From Ridgeia piscesae (lineage: Eukaryota > Annelida > Polychaeta > Sabellida > Siboglinidae), in NCBI GenBank assembly GCA_025642075.2, contig JAODUO010000126.1, positions 43,501 to 107,500 of the forward strand: a stretch of DNA of 64,000 bases. The letters are read 5' to 3'. How positions within the stretch are numbered: the first letter of the stretch is position 1; each line of letters begins with the position of its first letter. Positions 46,251 to 60,900 of the stretch are shown one piece after another. The position numbers and the translations under genes were made by a program. Under the pieces are notes generated by a model. It was not told the origin of the DNA. It ran no database searches and saw only the letters and a program-made list of their open reading frames with translations.

Positions 46251-46642
46251 AAGAACTATATGGCGGACAGGTTTGAAATAAATGTCGTTTTGAAGATAGG
46301 TAAGCTAGACGCCAACCACTACACAATCAGAATGTCGTGAAATGAAGTTATCAGGTCAGAAAGTTCGCAACAAATGGTTGTGATACCTCGTGCAAGAGCA
46401 AGGGTAGTAATGTTCGTACCAATAGGAAAATAAAAAATAGTGACATTGAAAAAAATTATCCATTATATATACAGATATGTGATAGGTAAAATATTCAATT
46501 GTAAAATATATAATATAATAACATATATATTCCTTTTGTAAGTGTGCCTACATTTTGTAGAGGCTTTCCTCTATAAAATATAGGCACTAACGAATACAAA
46601 ACAATTGTTATTTAAAACCTTTTAATTTTCTGTCGCTTACAT

Positions 46643-47218
46643 GAAATTGTGTTTTGTTGTGTTGTGTTGTGTTGTGTTGTGTTGTGTTGTGGTGTGGTGT
46701 GGTGTGGTGTGGTGTGGTGTGGTGTGGTGTGGTGTGGTGTGGTGGTGTGGTGTCGTGTGGTGTCGTGTGGTGTCGTGTCGTGTCGTGTCGTGTCGTGTCG
46801 TGTCGTGTCGTGTCGTGTCGTGTCGTGTCGTGTCGTGTCGTGTCGTGTCGTGTCGTGTCGTGTATTGTCGTGTATTGTCGTGTATTGTCGTGTATTGTCG
46901 TGTATTCGTGTCGTGTCGTGTCGTGTCGTGTCGTGTCGTGTCGGTGTCGTGTCGTGTCGTGTCGTGTCGTGTCGTGTCGTGTCGTGTCGTGTCGTGTCGT
47001 GTCGTGTGTCGTGTCGTGTCGTGTCGTGTCGTGTCGTGTCGTGTCGTGTCGTGTCGTGTCGTGTCGTGGCGTGGCGTGGCGTGGCGTGCGTGTCGTGTCG
47101 TGTCGTGTCGTGTCGTGTCGTGTCGTGTCGTGTCGTGTCGTGTCGTGTTGTGTTGTGTTGTGTTGTGCTGTGCTGTGCTGTGCTGTGCTGTGCTGTGCTG
47201 TGCTGTGCTGTGCTGTGC
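46643..47218. repeat. Pentanucleotide array in ordered blocks
   Basis: A 576-bp array of 5-bp units whose type changes in blocks: TGTGT, GGTGT, CGTGT, a block alternating ATTGT/CGTGT, CGTGT, CGTGG, CGTGT, TGTGT, TGTGC. Single-unit slips of 2-4 bp occur at block edges. Because stops are absent, several frames on both strands stay open for about 200 codons; these are not genes. Confidence 0.97.
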
Positions 47219-47219
47219 A

Positions 47220-50020
47220 TGCGCATCATCTTGCAATGCGTCGACAGCTACACCAACAAACTAGAGCAAGCGAACCATTTCTACTGTTGTGATGTGACGT
47301 TCTACCATCAAGAAGTTATCCGTTAGACAACAAGATAAAAGACAACTGGAACAACCGCGCGCTCTCTTTAGGAACGAGACAATATACTGAGACGAATCGA
47401 CGACCAACACGTGTCACTTCGCTGCGCATCATTTCACACATTCCACATACATGAACACGTTCCCGCCAGTTAATATCCACAAGAATTCGCTTTCAATCGA
47501 CCGTGACGTTGTCTTCATCGGGCGGTGGAGTTCTTACCATCGTGGCGACGGGCGTTCGGCCGTTGACCGGGATGAAAACAGACCGACCGGGACATTGACT
47601 GGCGTAGCTGGCGGCTAGGAGCGGGAGGAATGCCACCCAACAAGCCCCCCGCTACAGCAACAGGTGTTTGCGGCGCTTATAGTAAGCCTTCTGTGCGTCA
47701 TCAGTACGTCATCGAGAGACTCGGGTCTATTCGTAGCTACCGGCGCGAACGAGACCCAAGGCGAATGAAACGTTTTCATGTTTCTGTTTGTACTGTCTGA
47801 GGGCTGAACGACGCTTGACCTGGTGTGCACGTTTGTTTGTATTACATGCAGTTTAATGTTTTTTGTTTTAGTTTGTATTGTTCTTAATGTAATCGATTAA
47901 TATATGTCTTATGCTTTGGGACCATCGTGGAAACAAGTGCTTTATTATCCGATATATTTAGTTCACGCTGTTGATTACCCCCCCCCCCCCGGTTCAGACT
48001 ATTTATTACCAAGTATACTTGTATACAGTGAACCATCAGCCAACGTGGAATTAATCAAGTTAACCCCGTCTCAGCAAAAACCGTTATAGTTATGACTGTT
48101 GTCTTTTGTCTCACGAACATCATTCTGCTGAGGTGAAGAGTTATTTTTTAGTTGGCCTATGTTCTTTCGTTTATCACGAAGCATGATGCTTGTTGATTCA
48201 CGTAACATTTGTGTTTAAAAATGGACGGTCTCACCGCTCTTACAGCACCAGTTTAAAGAGACACGCATTTAGAATACACAATGGTTCACTAACATTTCAC
48301 GTCAACTTGATCAATACTGTACTATGGCAACATGACCAATATTGTGCTACGTCACTTCCGGTTTACATGTGCTGACCTCATTATTGCACGTATATTCGGA
48401 CGACGGTAAACTACAGAAGAGATAATAAAAAGAAACCCGTTCACTCATGGGCATTAAATTCATCGATTGATGGATCATTCATTCAACAAAGTCTATCGCG
48501 ATTCCGTGTCTAGAATACGAACGGGCATTTGGATTACGTTACGAGTGATGCAAGCACACGTACGGGCTTCGGATTGCGCATCGATTCCCCGCAGAAGCTT
48601 CCGGCGATGTCTTCACCTAGAGCGAGAAACTCAATTTACGGAAGTGACGTTGATACGACAGACTACTGTGAAACGACTGCTCTCGCGTTCAATAGCAAAG
48701 AACCTGAATATATGAGGTGCTCGGTTTTTGAAAATGAGTTTTGTTTTTTGTTTTAACAATAGTAGGTAGATTAATTTGAGGGTAACGCCATGAGGTCCTA
48801 ATGACGTGGCAGCCGGAAGGAACAGTATAATTAGTATGTTAAGGAAATTACCATACATATACATATTCACAGTATAAGTCAGAGAATGTCAGCGCTGTGG
48901 CCAAGTAATCGTATCATCCAATGTGATGCGCATTTTTGGAGATCTGCAGATAAGCCAGGCCATAATTAGAATATCTAGATTGGTCAATTCAAACAGCTGT
49001 CGAACATACGCGTGGATCAAGCACTGTATGAATACGAGTTGTGTTTCGTGCGCAATGAACTCAGCTAATGAATGCTTGTGCAATCAGGATACGGTAAACT
49101 AGTGGCACAGGGCAATAACTAATATAGACGGCATAATTGCGCAATTTTCTGGCTTACCGTGAAACCTGTCTAGCCGCGCGAATCGCAACTGTTGGTAATG
49201 GCATGCTGACACAGGTGCCCATTTTGGCAATCTGCGGAACTCGCTTTGGTTGACGCGTTTACACCGAAAATATGTTGTGGCGTCCTAGCAGAGGATAACT
49301 CGCATATGGAATATTGCGGTTGTGGTCGAGGTTAGCCTTCTTGTAGTGATGAAGTGAAAAGTTTGATCTAGACAAGCTTGGTATTTTAAAACAATCTTTC
49401 GTGAGAATTATTGCTGTTGAATACATTAGCTGTGAAATGATGTATATTTAGAAGAGTCTAACTGGCGAGTGATTGTTTGCCATTTATATTGGCACAACAC
49501 TGGCGCAACGCGGGAGCAGAATTGCATCGTCATGTAGGTTGCATCGTGAATTCGTGCGTTTTAAAGATAATTGATTTTGACGAAATTGTGTCAGCATATC
49601 AATGATGTCAGTAGCTGGGAAGACGTTTCATGATTTTTCCGGTCGAGTTGTCAATAATCTGGCAAAAGATTAACACGACAACCTATGACAAAAATCTATT
49701 GTGTTCAGCTCCGCCAGGCAGTTAATCCGGCCAATTCTACAGCTGCAAGACGCATGAGCTTTCGGGCAGAAAACCCAGACCCAATGCCTGGAGTACAATG
49801 CCGACTTCCCCGTTTCAACCACGCTGCAGGTGTTTATACAACAAAACTGTTTTCAAGTCACGTCATTCGACGACCGCCCCACTTTTACCAACTTATAAGT
49901 AGATACACATTTAGTCGGATCGTGTTAAGGTGGAGCGTTGTTGCTATGTTTAGAACGTCGTGTCGAACTTTGGACCAATTTGTTCACTCGACATTGCCTC
50001 AGTTCACACAGGTGTTTGAA
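47220..50020. other. Gene-free stretch
   Basis: Unique-looking sequence with several 60-120 codon frames and no recognisable domain. 47460-47640 is CpG-rich. I see no exon with both splice sites and a conserved product. Confidence 0.4.
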
Positions 50021-50027
50021 CGACTAC

Positions 50028-50170
50028 TTGACTACAGATAATGGTAGATATTCGTGTACGAAATGTTTTCTTAATAATTACAGCGTGGCTGAATGTTTCC
50101 CAGAAACGTCGAGAACGTGCTCGATTGAGTTAATTCAGGGAGAAAAGTGTAAAGGGATTTGAGCAGAACT
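50028..50170 (+). mobile_element. SINE fragment, copy 4, plus orientation
   Basis: GCGTGGCTGAATGTTTCCCA and AGAAAAGTGTAAAGGG are the reverse-strand counterparts of words in the copies at 14036 and 18862. The 5' tRNA-like head is missing, so it is truncated. Confidence 0.65.
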
Positions 50171-50279
50171 AAGCAATAGATACCATGCCATGTTTACATT
50201 TTACTTGTTTATACCTAAAGACAATATGCTGTTTCCATGTTAATCATTATACATTATTTAGTAACTTACTATCCTCGCA

Positions 50280-50428
50280 ATAAAGTGTTTTTGTTTTCCT
50301 ATATAGTTCAGCTGCATCTCGTAGCCTTCTTCAGCTGACGGATTTTCACGGTGGTCATGTGACACAAGCTGGAGCCGAAGAAGACCACGAGACGCAGCCG
50401 AAATACGCCGGAAAATAAAAGCGTTTTT
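50280..50428. mobile_element. Hairpin (fold-back) element of about 150 bp
   Basis: Left arm GCTGCATCTCGTAGCCTTCT and right arm AGAAGACCACGAGACGCAGC are complementary apart from a few changes. The pairing extends outwards through TTTTCC / GGAAAA. The loop is about 25 nt. It is probably a small palindromic mobile element. Confidence 0.6.
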
Positions 50429-50429
50429 G

Positions 50430-51015
50430 AGGATAGACTAAATAACATGAACCAAGGACCCGTACCATTACATTCTAACATTATAAAGTAACTTTAATAA
50501 ATCGGCAAAGACTAGTTATTTTATATTATGGTGTCTTTGGCCTGTGTTTTGATTACGTGTCTAATATTAGTGTTTGTTTTATCGTTGACATCCATAGTTA
50601 CGCCCCTCCGTGTCTTTTGGTTTACATTAAAATGTAACTTTGCAAAGGGTCAAAAGACAACCGTTATATTAACCTTCACAATTATACGGACGCCACAAAC
50701 AATAGAGGTATACTTATGCTTAGTTAATCTGCTTAGTTTAACACTTTTTACTGAAGATGATAAGCTGAATCTCTAGCGGGCGAATCTGGATATCATGAAT
50801 AAATTTATGGGCCACAATCACATATATTTGTCGACGGATGTTTGGACAGATAGTTATCGTGGATTAACAATCGGCCTATGCATTTTGATTGGTATATTTG
50901 CAGAGTCTACACGCGTCAGTGCATAACGGATTGACCAACAATTTTACATAGGAGCTCGATCTCTGCATGCCGTGCGACACCTAAAGTAAACGACTTCCTG
51001 TCATACATCCGGAAG
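50430..51015. other. Gene-free stretch
   Basis: A frame of 82 codons at 50528-50776 has hydrophobic content but no family. Nothing else is supported. Confidence 0.4.
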
Positions 51016-51019
51016 TGTT

Positions 51020-51840
51020 TAACAAGATTTAACAAGATTTAACAAAGATTGCCACCTAGAGATTCAACTCTAGATGGCAGGTGGACTAGGAAGCCATTTG
51101 GCTTATCGAGAGTCCAACCTATCTATCTAAGTATACCTTGCCCGTCTTAGGTATATGTCGATTTTATTTTTAAATATATTAACACTAATAGCACCTACAC
51201 AATCAGCTGATAATCTGTTCCATTCGTTTACTGTTCTTTGTGAAAATGAAAACTAATATCTAGTCTACACTGCTTCTTTGCTAATGTAACTCCATGTCCT
51301 CTAGTCCTTCTCTCTTCCTTGACTGTGAAACAAATTATATTATTCAATATTTTAAACACCTCAATCTGATCTCTCAATCTTCTGGTTTCTAGTGTTGTTA
51401 AACCACATTCTTTTAGACGCATTTCATAACTAATATTCCTGAGTTTTTGTATCATTTTGGTTGCTCTCGTTTGTACTCTTTCTAGCATATCAATATCCTT
51501 CTTGCGATATGGCCTCCATGCTTGTATACAATATTCAAAGTGAGGCCTAACTATTGTTTTATACAGCGGTATTATTAGTTCTTTTTCTTTGTACACTATA
51601 TTTCGCCTAATTAATCCAAGAATTTGGTTTCCCTTCGCTGTGGCAATTCCATACTGCTCTGATACCTTCATGTCAGCACTAATAGTTAACCCTAAGTCCT
51701 TTTCCTTTAAGGTAGTATTTAGTAGTACAGTACCACCCATTGTATATTGTGCATCTTGATTCCCATGTCCTGTGTGAAGGCACTTACACTTTCCAAAATT
51801 AAACTTGTTGCTTGTATCACTGATATTCACTCTATCAATC
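51020..51840 (-). pseudogene. LINE reverse transcriptase C-terminal third, same family as 28830-29140
   Basis: The minus strand encodes KEKDLGLTISADMKVSEQ, IVRPHFEYCIQAWRPY, KKDIDMLERVQTRATKMIQ, RLKECGLTTLETRRLRDQIE, RTRGHGVTLAKKQCRLDI. After a frameshift at about 51230 it continues RTVNEWNRLSADCVGAISVN and IFKNKIDIYL. This is the post-polymerase part of a CR1/Rex1-like LINE. The 3' UTR matches the plus-strand copy at 29020-29130. The 3' end has three (GTTAAATCTT)-like repeats at 51020-51050. The polymerase core and endonuclease are missing by 5' truncation. Confidence 0.88.
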
Positions 51841-51883
51841 CTCCCCGTTGGGTCACGTCGTTCTTGTAATTTCTGACATAACC

Positions 51884-52640
<757 letters not shown>

Positions 52641-53009
52641 AGGAGATGCTCGATGGCTGTAAATGGTCATTTTCATGTTTAGGTCTAAACGTAAAAGATC
52701 GCTTACTTATGGTAATTGTGGATCTAGTTCGGGATCTTGATCTTCCATATCCGGGTTTTGTACTGCATCGGTTGCACCCGCTTAACAAACTCATTTGGGG
52801 CTTAACCTCTCCGGTTGTTGTAAATGAGACGCAGAATTTTTTTCCGGATCAATATGACTGTTAATACAGTTAACTCGTTTCTGTCGTAGGCCTGTCTCAC
52901 TGCCTTACTGCTGATGGCGGGATTTGGCGAGTGTGCTCAAAGTGGTGCATATGGAAGTGTGTGGTTCGTCTCAATAGGCTGATGCAACTGGTCCTTCGAG
53001 TGGTTAGCT

Positions 53010-53019
53010 GTAGTAGTAT

Positions 53020-53079
<60 letters not shown>

Positions 53080-53636
53080 TGTATGTAGCTCTACTCTTCT
53101 ACTACTCTGCTACTCTCTACTCTACTCTCTCTCTCTCTACTCTTACTCTCTCTTGCAACACAACAAACAACAACAACACACAACAACAACAACAGCAACA
53201 ACAACACAACAGCAACACAACAACAACAGCACACACACCGCTCTGCTCTCTGCTACTGCTCTCTCTCTACTCTGGTAGCTGCTGTAACTGCTGCTACTGC
53301 TACTACTGCTACTGCTGCTGCTCTGCTCTCTACTGACTTACTACTACTACATACTACTACTACTCTCTGCTAGCTGTCTACTTCTACTTCTACTGCTATA
53401 CTCTACTACTACTAGCTGCTACACACACAACTCATACTATACTCTGCTACTACTGCTACTGCTACTGCTACTACTGCTACTACTACTGCTACCTGCTACT
53501 GCTACTCTAGCTGCTACTGACTCTATGCTACTGCTACTGCTGCTGCACTACTACTCTCTGCTTCTACTGCTACTCTACACACTACTATACTTATGCTGTT
53601 CTACTACTACTTGCTGACTACTCTACTAGACTAACA

Positions 53637-53714
<78 letters not shown>

Positions 53715-53835
53715 GGTGGTGGTGGTTATGGTTATAGTTGTAGTAGTAGTGGTGGTGGTGGTGGTGGTGGTGGTGGTAGTAGTAGTAATTGTAGTAGTAG
53801 TAGTAGTAGTGGTGATGGTGATAGTATACATAAAG
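53010..53835. repeat. (CTA)n / (GGT)n trinucleotide-rich tract
   Basis: Pure CTA runs at 53020-53080 and 53636-53714, followed by GGT/AGT runs to 53822. Between them is a shuffled CTACTGCT / CAACAA tract. The change from CTA to its near-complement TAG-type words at 53715 makes the right half self-complementary. Confidence 0.95.
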
Positions 53836-53839
53836 TATT

Positions 53840-54820
53840 AGTAAAACCTTTATTTCATGATGGTAACCATGTCAGGTGGTATATCGTGATTATCAATTAA
53901 CCATCATCATGTGCATGATATCAGACAGGACAATGTAGAGACTTTAGTAGCAGCGTAGAAGGAGTAAACCCTGGAGAACAAATCATTGTTTCCAATGTCT
54001 GGTATTTCTACAGAACGTATATTCAGAATTACTTGAAATATTGTTATTCAAATTACAGCTGTGTCATTTGAATAACCATGCAAACAAAGCATTAATGTAG
54101 AAAATAGACGAGATTGTTGCCAACACTCCCGATATAAACCTTCCGGAAAATAAGCACTCCTGTCGGATTTTCGCTTTATATTTTCACAAGCACGCTGTCG
54201 GTTTCGGACGGAGATGTCTCGAGTCAAAATAAACAGGACCGAACAGTTGAGAGATACGTAAAATCTCGACTCTCCCTAATTTCAAACGTTGGCATGAATA
54301 TGTTGCGCAAGATTTTAATCAAAAACGTGCACTTCGGCATCCATCTTGCTTTCTTAGGCTACACTGATCAAACAGCAGCAAGACTAGTTTGTCATTTCGT
54401 AGAGCGTAACCAATTCTATTTTTATCGCCATTATAATGAACTCTAGTTATCTATTTATAGTTCTCACTATATTTGTTGCCTAGCAGCGCTTAGAGGACTT
54501 GTTGCGTCATGTTGCATTCAGAAATAGAATGTTTACTTGTCAGAGGGCTATGAATATTACGTCAGTACTAGGACAATAGGCAATCCGCACGCAATGTAGT
54601 TCTCGCATGACATATTCTATGTGAACTAATACTGACATTTCATTATAACATAGGTGAACCACTTGCACAGAAATCAAATTGAAGCTTATTTAAGATGCCA
54701 CACTTAACAATGCGATCATTTGCTAAGATCTATATTCGTCAACAGCCTACTCACCAGTTTCTTAAAAAAACTTATTTAAGTCTACAGATGGAACGTCAAA
54801 CGATGTCTCAAATACGACAA
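53840..54820. other. Gene-free stretch
   Basis: No supported exon or repeat; unremarkable composition. Confidence 0.4.
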
Positions 54821-54821
54821 T

Positions 54822-55163
<342 letters not shown>

Positions 55164-55589
55164 CGAAAAACTTGTTATTCACTTGCAAACCTGGCGCTTG
55201 CTTGATCAGTTGCGGCACCGAAGCTTCACCTTACAACCCACAGTGATCCGTATTTTCATATATGGCCCGAGTAGCATGCCATAAATTGGGTATATAGTAC
55301 ATACACAAGGAACTTCTGATTCAATGGAAATTCTATGTTCAGTTTGGGATGAATAGACGTAGGACCTATATGCACTGGAATGAAAATGGCATCCGGCCAA
55401 TATTCCTCCCAAGAGACCAACGTAGTCCCAATGGCAGCAGTTGCTTTGCACAATCTTACCACCTAATGTCGTTATGCAGTACGCGAAGCCATTAGGCCTA
55501 ATACTACAGGCAAGAAAGTCCTTATAGGCATCGGCTCCCTGAAGCTTCCGGCCACTTCCCGGGCAATGTCGCGCTTACATTGTTCCGAT

Positions 55590-56014
55590 CGTTATAAACT
55601 TTCCGATTGACGTTTCTGCGCATGCGCGATAAATGTAAAATCATCAATGTGCAGCGAAACGACAAAGCATTTTTTATATAAATGCCACGGGCTGTTCGTT
55701 AACTCTCCTCTGATGATTACTGTGAAGAGTTACTTAAAATGTCGTTCAATACAATAAGATATTACATTTGTTTAAATCACTGTCACGGATTATGGCGCAC
55801 TACAGTCACGTGATTTACGCTTGCTATCAAAACATGCCTCAAATCTTGTTTGCCTCGTGTTAATTTCCGACAAATAACTTTGCAGAGAGGTTATATACAT
55901 CCCTACGAATAACCCGTAGTATTTATACAATAAACGCATTGTCCTGTCGTTGCACTTTAATGATTTTACATTTATCGCGCATGCGCAGAAACGTCAATCG
56001 GAACGTTTATAACG
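55590..56014. mobile_element. TIR element A with about 70-bp arms
   Basis: Left arm begins CGTTATAAACTTTCCGATTG, and the right arm (55941-56014) is its complement ending ATCGGAACGTTTATAACG. Both arms include TGCGCATGCGCG. The centre (about 270 bp) has no coding capacity. Confidence 0.7.
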
Positions 56015-56392
56015 CCGGTGTGGTGGTCCCAGTTTCGACCAGTCCAGGATTCGTACGAATCCGGGACCGCGACGGTAGCGGTCCCAGATTCGTACCGGGC
56101 CAGGATTCGCCTTTGTTACTAACGTAGTTTCCGTTAGTAATACATCAAGTATTGAAATAATATTGTTATCACGCACATCTTAAATAAAAATGGATTAACT
56201 TATGTGATCATTTTCACTCATTCGAACGTGTTGTGTTATTTAGTCGAATCTCGGCTCGGGCATGACGTATGCCGTTGCCACTACGTCAGAGCGCGTCAGA
56301 ACAGATAAAAGCGATCATTGCGCATGCGTGCGCATGCGCGATATGCGTTTAGACGAATCCTGGACTGGTCGAATCTGGGACCACCACACCGG
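56015..56392. mobile_element. TIR element B with about 40-bp arms, abutting element A
   Basis: The left arm begins CCGGTGTGGTGGTCCCAGTT and the right arm ends CTGGGACCACCACACCGG. Close inside the right arm is GCGCATGCGTGCGCATGCGC. It begins at the base after element A ends, with no duplicated flank. Confidence 0.7.
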
Positions 56393-56399
56393 AAAAATG

Positions 56400-57870
56400 T
56401 ACGCGCTACAACGAACCACGGCAATACAGTTCGAATGGTAAACAAAACGTCCCGTGTCAAAACAAGCTTTATTGGCAATAATGGCGCGGCGACCGAGGTA
56501 ACCACGATACCCTTTGATGTCCACCGTTCTCAGACACTGTCTGAAACGGCAGACTTCCTGTTACACATCAGTGCCCTGGCCACTTCCGGCTAAAGCGACA
56601 GACACACCATCCCTTAAAACGGAGAGTTGAAGGTTTACTGCCTGCTAAATTGTGCTTAGTTCTTTACTAAGCTCGGAACAATGTTCGCAGTTTGAAAGGT
56701 TACGTGTTCATAGTTTCAAAACAAAATTAATTGGTATTTACAATGTTTAACTGTTCTGGAGTTCCCACGGTCTGGATTCCGGGAAAAGAGGGGCATACCA
56801 TGCTTTTAGAAAGGTTCTTAGGTGTGCCTTATTATTTAATAATATTTTTATGTTCGTAAGAGTCTACTATGAAATAAAAAATATGTCCGCCAAGTTGTGT
56901 TTAGTCATTTTGCAAACCCGTAGCAATGTTCGCAATGTAAAAGACCAAATCACGGGAGGTGCCAAATTGTAAACAATGCATCCAGTTTTCAAAATAAGTA
57001 AGTAATAAAATAAGTAATAGGTAATAAGTAAATAAGAACTAAGTAATAAAAATAAGTAATAAGTATCACTGAAGCAGGCCAAGTTGGCTGTAACACCTTT
57101 TGAAGCTTTTGAAGCTTATTCATGGCATCCTCGAGCACCAAGGCTCGCTGCTGTTGATTACGTCAGCGTCAGCCATCAGTACCCCTGGCTGGTCGCTTTA
57201 CAAAACTCTTAATTTAAGCTCAGCCATTTAATCGCCCACCAGATCTGTGGTGCTCGCCAGGTCAGGTGATCATAAGATATATATATTTCAGCCAACCGTG
57301 GCTTGCTTCAGGCGCGTATTTGTGCTGTTCTCACGTTTGACGCAGCCGCGACTGACGAAGTCAATTATTAGTTTGACCCAGCTTACTTCCACACTTCACG
57401 TAGGGTATCTGCCAAACAGTCATGGCTTGCGATGACGAAGCAATGTCCATTTTACATGTTCAGTGCTGCATATTTCTTTCCATAGAATACAACGCTGGCT
57501 AATTATGAGTATGAGAATGACGTCCTGTGAAAGTATTGATGTGCTCTGCTACGCCAATGTATTCCCTGTTCTCATATACAACTTGGGCACGCGGGGGCAA
57601 TGATCACGTAAGAGCTCGGCCTGACGCATTTTCGTCATCATTCGTCATCAAATAAGCCATTTTCACGGAAGTTAGTCTGGAATAGGGCCTAAGTATAGTA
57701 TGCCGGGAGAAAGCGATTCTGAGAGTTATTTCCTCCGGATTAGCTACTTTCCTAAAAAATACTCGGGTTAGCGTTTTGGGAGAAACGTTCACCCGGCATA
57801 ACTGCATCGGAAAAGGGAATAGCGTTTTAGATCGGTGATAGGTGGCGTTGTGCGTCATTGACCACTCTTC
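56400..57870. other. Gene-free stretch left of the 29-bp array
   Basis: About 56990-57065 is an AAGTAATAA-rich simple tract. No exon with a known product was found. Confidence 0.4.
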
Positions 57871-57881
57871 TTGCTACTCAC

Positions 57882-57958
57882 CTTTCGTCAAACTTAATTC
57901 GTTCTCAGACAAGAAACTTGAGTTAGAATTGGCATGTACACAAGAGAAAACAGACATA
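57882..57958 (-). other. Possible small exon at the edge of the 29-bp array
   Basis: On the minus strand, a 77-nt segment open in at least one frame (.. VHANSNSSFLSENELSLTK) is preceded by an array-derived acceptor (GTCTTCAG) and followed by AAAG/GTGAGT at 57881-57876, a near-perfect donor. I recognise no family. It may equally be chance, since GTGAGT is short. Confidence 0.25.
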
Positions 57959-60900
57959 CTGAAGACGCAAACGAGACAATAGACATACATAAGATGCCAA
58001 AGAGACAACAGATATACTGAAGACGCCAAAGAGACAACAGACATACTGAAGACGCCAAAGAGACAACAGACATACTGAAGACGTACAGGAGACAACAGAC
58101 ATACTGAAGACGTAAAAGAGACAACATACATACTGAAGACGTAAAAGAGACAACAGACATACTGAAGACATAAAAGAGATAACAGACATACTGAAGACGT
58201 AAAAGAGACAACAGACATACTGAAGACGTAAAAGAGACAACAGACATACTGAAGACGTAAAAGAGACAACATACATATTGAAGACGTAAAAGAGAAACAA
58301 CATATGAAGACGTAAAAGAGACAACAGACATACTGAAGACGTAAAAGAGACAACAGACATACTGAAGACGTAAAAGAGACAACAGACATACTGAAGACGT
58401 AAAAGAGACAACAGACATACTGAAGACGTAAAAGAGACAACAGACATACTGAAGACGTAAAAGAGACAACAGACATACTGAAGACGTAAAAGAGACAACA
58501 GACATACTGAAGACGTAAAAGAGACAACAGACATACTGAAGACGTAAAAGAGACAACAGACATACTGAAGACGTAATAGAGACAACATACATATTGAAGA
58601 CGTAAAAGAGACAACAGACATATGAAGACGTAAAAGAGACAACAGACATACTGAAGACGTAAAAGAGACAACAACATACTGAAGACGTAAAAGAGACAAC
58701 AGACATACTGAAGACGTAAAGAGACAACAGACATATGAAGACGTAAAAGAGACAACAGACATACTGAAGACGTAAAAGAGAAACAGACATACTGAAGACG
58801 TAAAGAGACAACAGACATACTGAAGACGTAAAAGAGACAACAGACATACTGAAGACGTAAAAGAGACAACAGACATACTGAAGACGTAAAAGAGATAACA
58901 GACATACTGAAGACGTAAAAGAGACAACAGACATACTGAAGACGTAAAAGAGACAACAGACATACTGAAGACGTAATAGAGACAACATACATATTGAAGA
59001 CGTAAAAGAGACAACAGACATACTGAAGACGTAAAGAGACAACATACATATTGAAGACGTAAAAGAGACAACAGACATATTGAAGACGTAAAAGAGACAA
59101 CAGACATATTGAAGACGTAAAAGAGACAACAGACATATGAAGACGTAAAAGAGACAACAGACATATGAAGACGTAAAAGAGACAACAGACATACTGAAGA
59201 CGTAAAAGAGACAACAGACATACTGAAGACGTAAAAGAGAAACAGACATACTGAAGACGTAAAAGAGACAACAGACATACTGAAGACGTAAAAGAGACAA
59301 CAGACATACTGAAGACGTAAAAGAGACAACAGACATACTGAAGACGTAAAAGAGACAACAACATACGAAGACGTAAAAGAGAAACAGACATACTGAAGAC
59401 GTAAAAGAGACAACAGACATACTGAAGACGTAAAAGAGACAACAGACATACTGAAGACGTAAAAGAGACAACAGACATACTGAAGACGTAAAAGAGACAA
59501 CAGACATACTGAAGACGTAAAAGAGACAACATACATATTGAAGACGTAAAAGAGACAACAGACATACTGAAGACGTAAAAGAGACAACAGACATACTGAA
59601 GACGTAAAGAGACAACAGACATACTGAAGACGTAAAAGAGACAACAGACATACTGAAGACGTAAAGAGACAACAGACATACTGAAGACGTAAAAGAGATA
59701 ACAGACATACTGAAGACGTAAAAGAGACAACAGACATACTGAAGACGTAAAAGAGACAACAGACATACTGAAGACGTAAAAGAGACAACAGACATACTGA
59801 AGACGTAAAAGAGACAACAGACATACTGAAGACGTAAAAGAGACAACAGACATACTGAAGACGTAAAAGAGACAACAGACATACTGAAGACGTAAAAGAG
59901 ACAACAGACATACTGAAGACGTAAAAGAGACAACAGACATACTGAAGACGTAAAAGAGACAACAGACATACTGAAGACGTAAAAGAGACAACAGACATAC
60001 TGAAGACGTAAAAGAGACAACAGACATACTGAAGACGTAAAAGAGACAACAGACATACTGAAGACGTAAAGAGACAACAGACATACTGAAGACGTAAAAG
60101 AGACAACAGACATACTGAAGACGTAAAAGAGACAACAGACATACTGAAGACGTAAAAGAGACAACAGACATACTGAAGACGTAAAAGAGATAACAGACAT
60201 ACTGAAGACGTAAAAGAGACAACAGACATACTGAAGACGTAAAAGAGACAACAGACATTCTGAAGACGTAAAAGAGATAACAGACATACTGAAGACGTAA
60301 AAGAGACAACAGACATACTGAAGACGTAAAAGAGACAACAGACATACTGAAGACGTAAAGAGACAACAGACATACTGAAGACGTAAAAGAGACAACAGAC
60401 ATACTGAAGACGTAAAAGAGACAACAGACATACTGAAGACGTAAAAGAGACAACAGACATACTGAAGACGTAAAAGAGACAACAGACATACTGAAGACGT
60501 AAAAGAGACAACAGACATACTGAAGACGTAAAAGAGACAACAGACATACTGAAGACGTAAAAGAGACAACAGACATACTGAAGACGTAAAAGAGACAACA
60601 GACATACTGAAGACGTAAAAGAGACAACAGACATACTGAAGACGTAAAAGAGACAACAGACATACTGAAGACGTAAAGAGACAACAGACATACTGAAGAC
60701 GTAAAAGAGACAACAGACATACTGAAGACGTAAAAGAGATAACAGACATACTGAAGACGTAAAAGAGACAACAGACATACTGAAGACGTAAAAGAGACAA
60801 CAGACATACTGAAGACGTAAAAGAGACAACAGACATACTGAAGACGTAAAAGAGACAACAGACATACTGAAGACGTAAAAGAGACAACAGACATACTGAA

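Noticed and set aside
46612..47326. Cys/Val- or His/Thr/Asp-rich proteins of about 200 residues on both strands
   Set aside because: Pure pentanucleotide translation; every frame is low-complexity.
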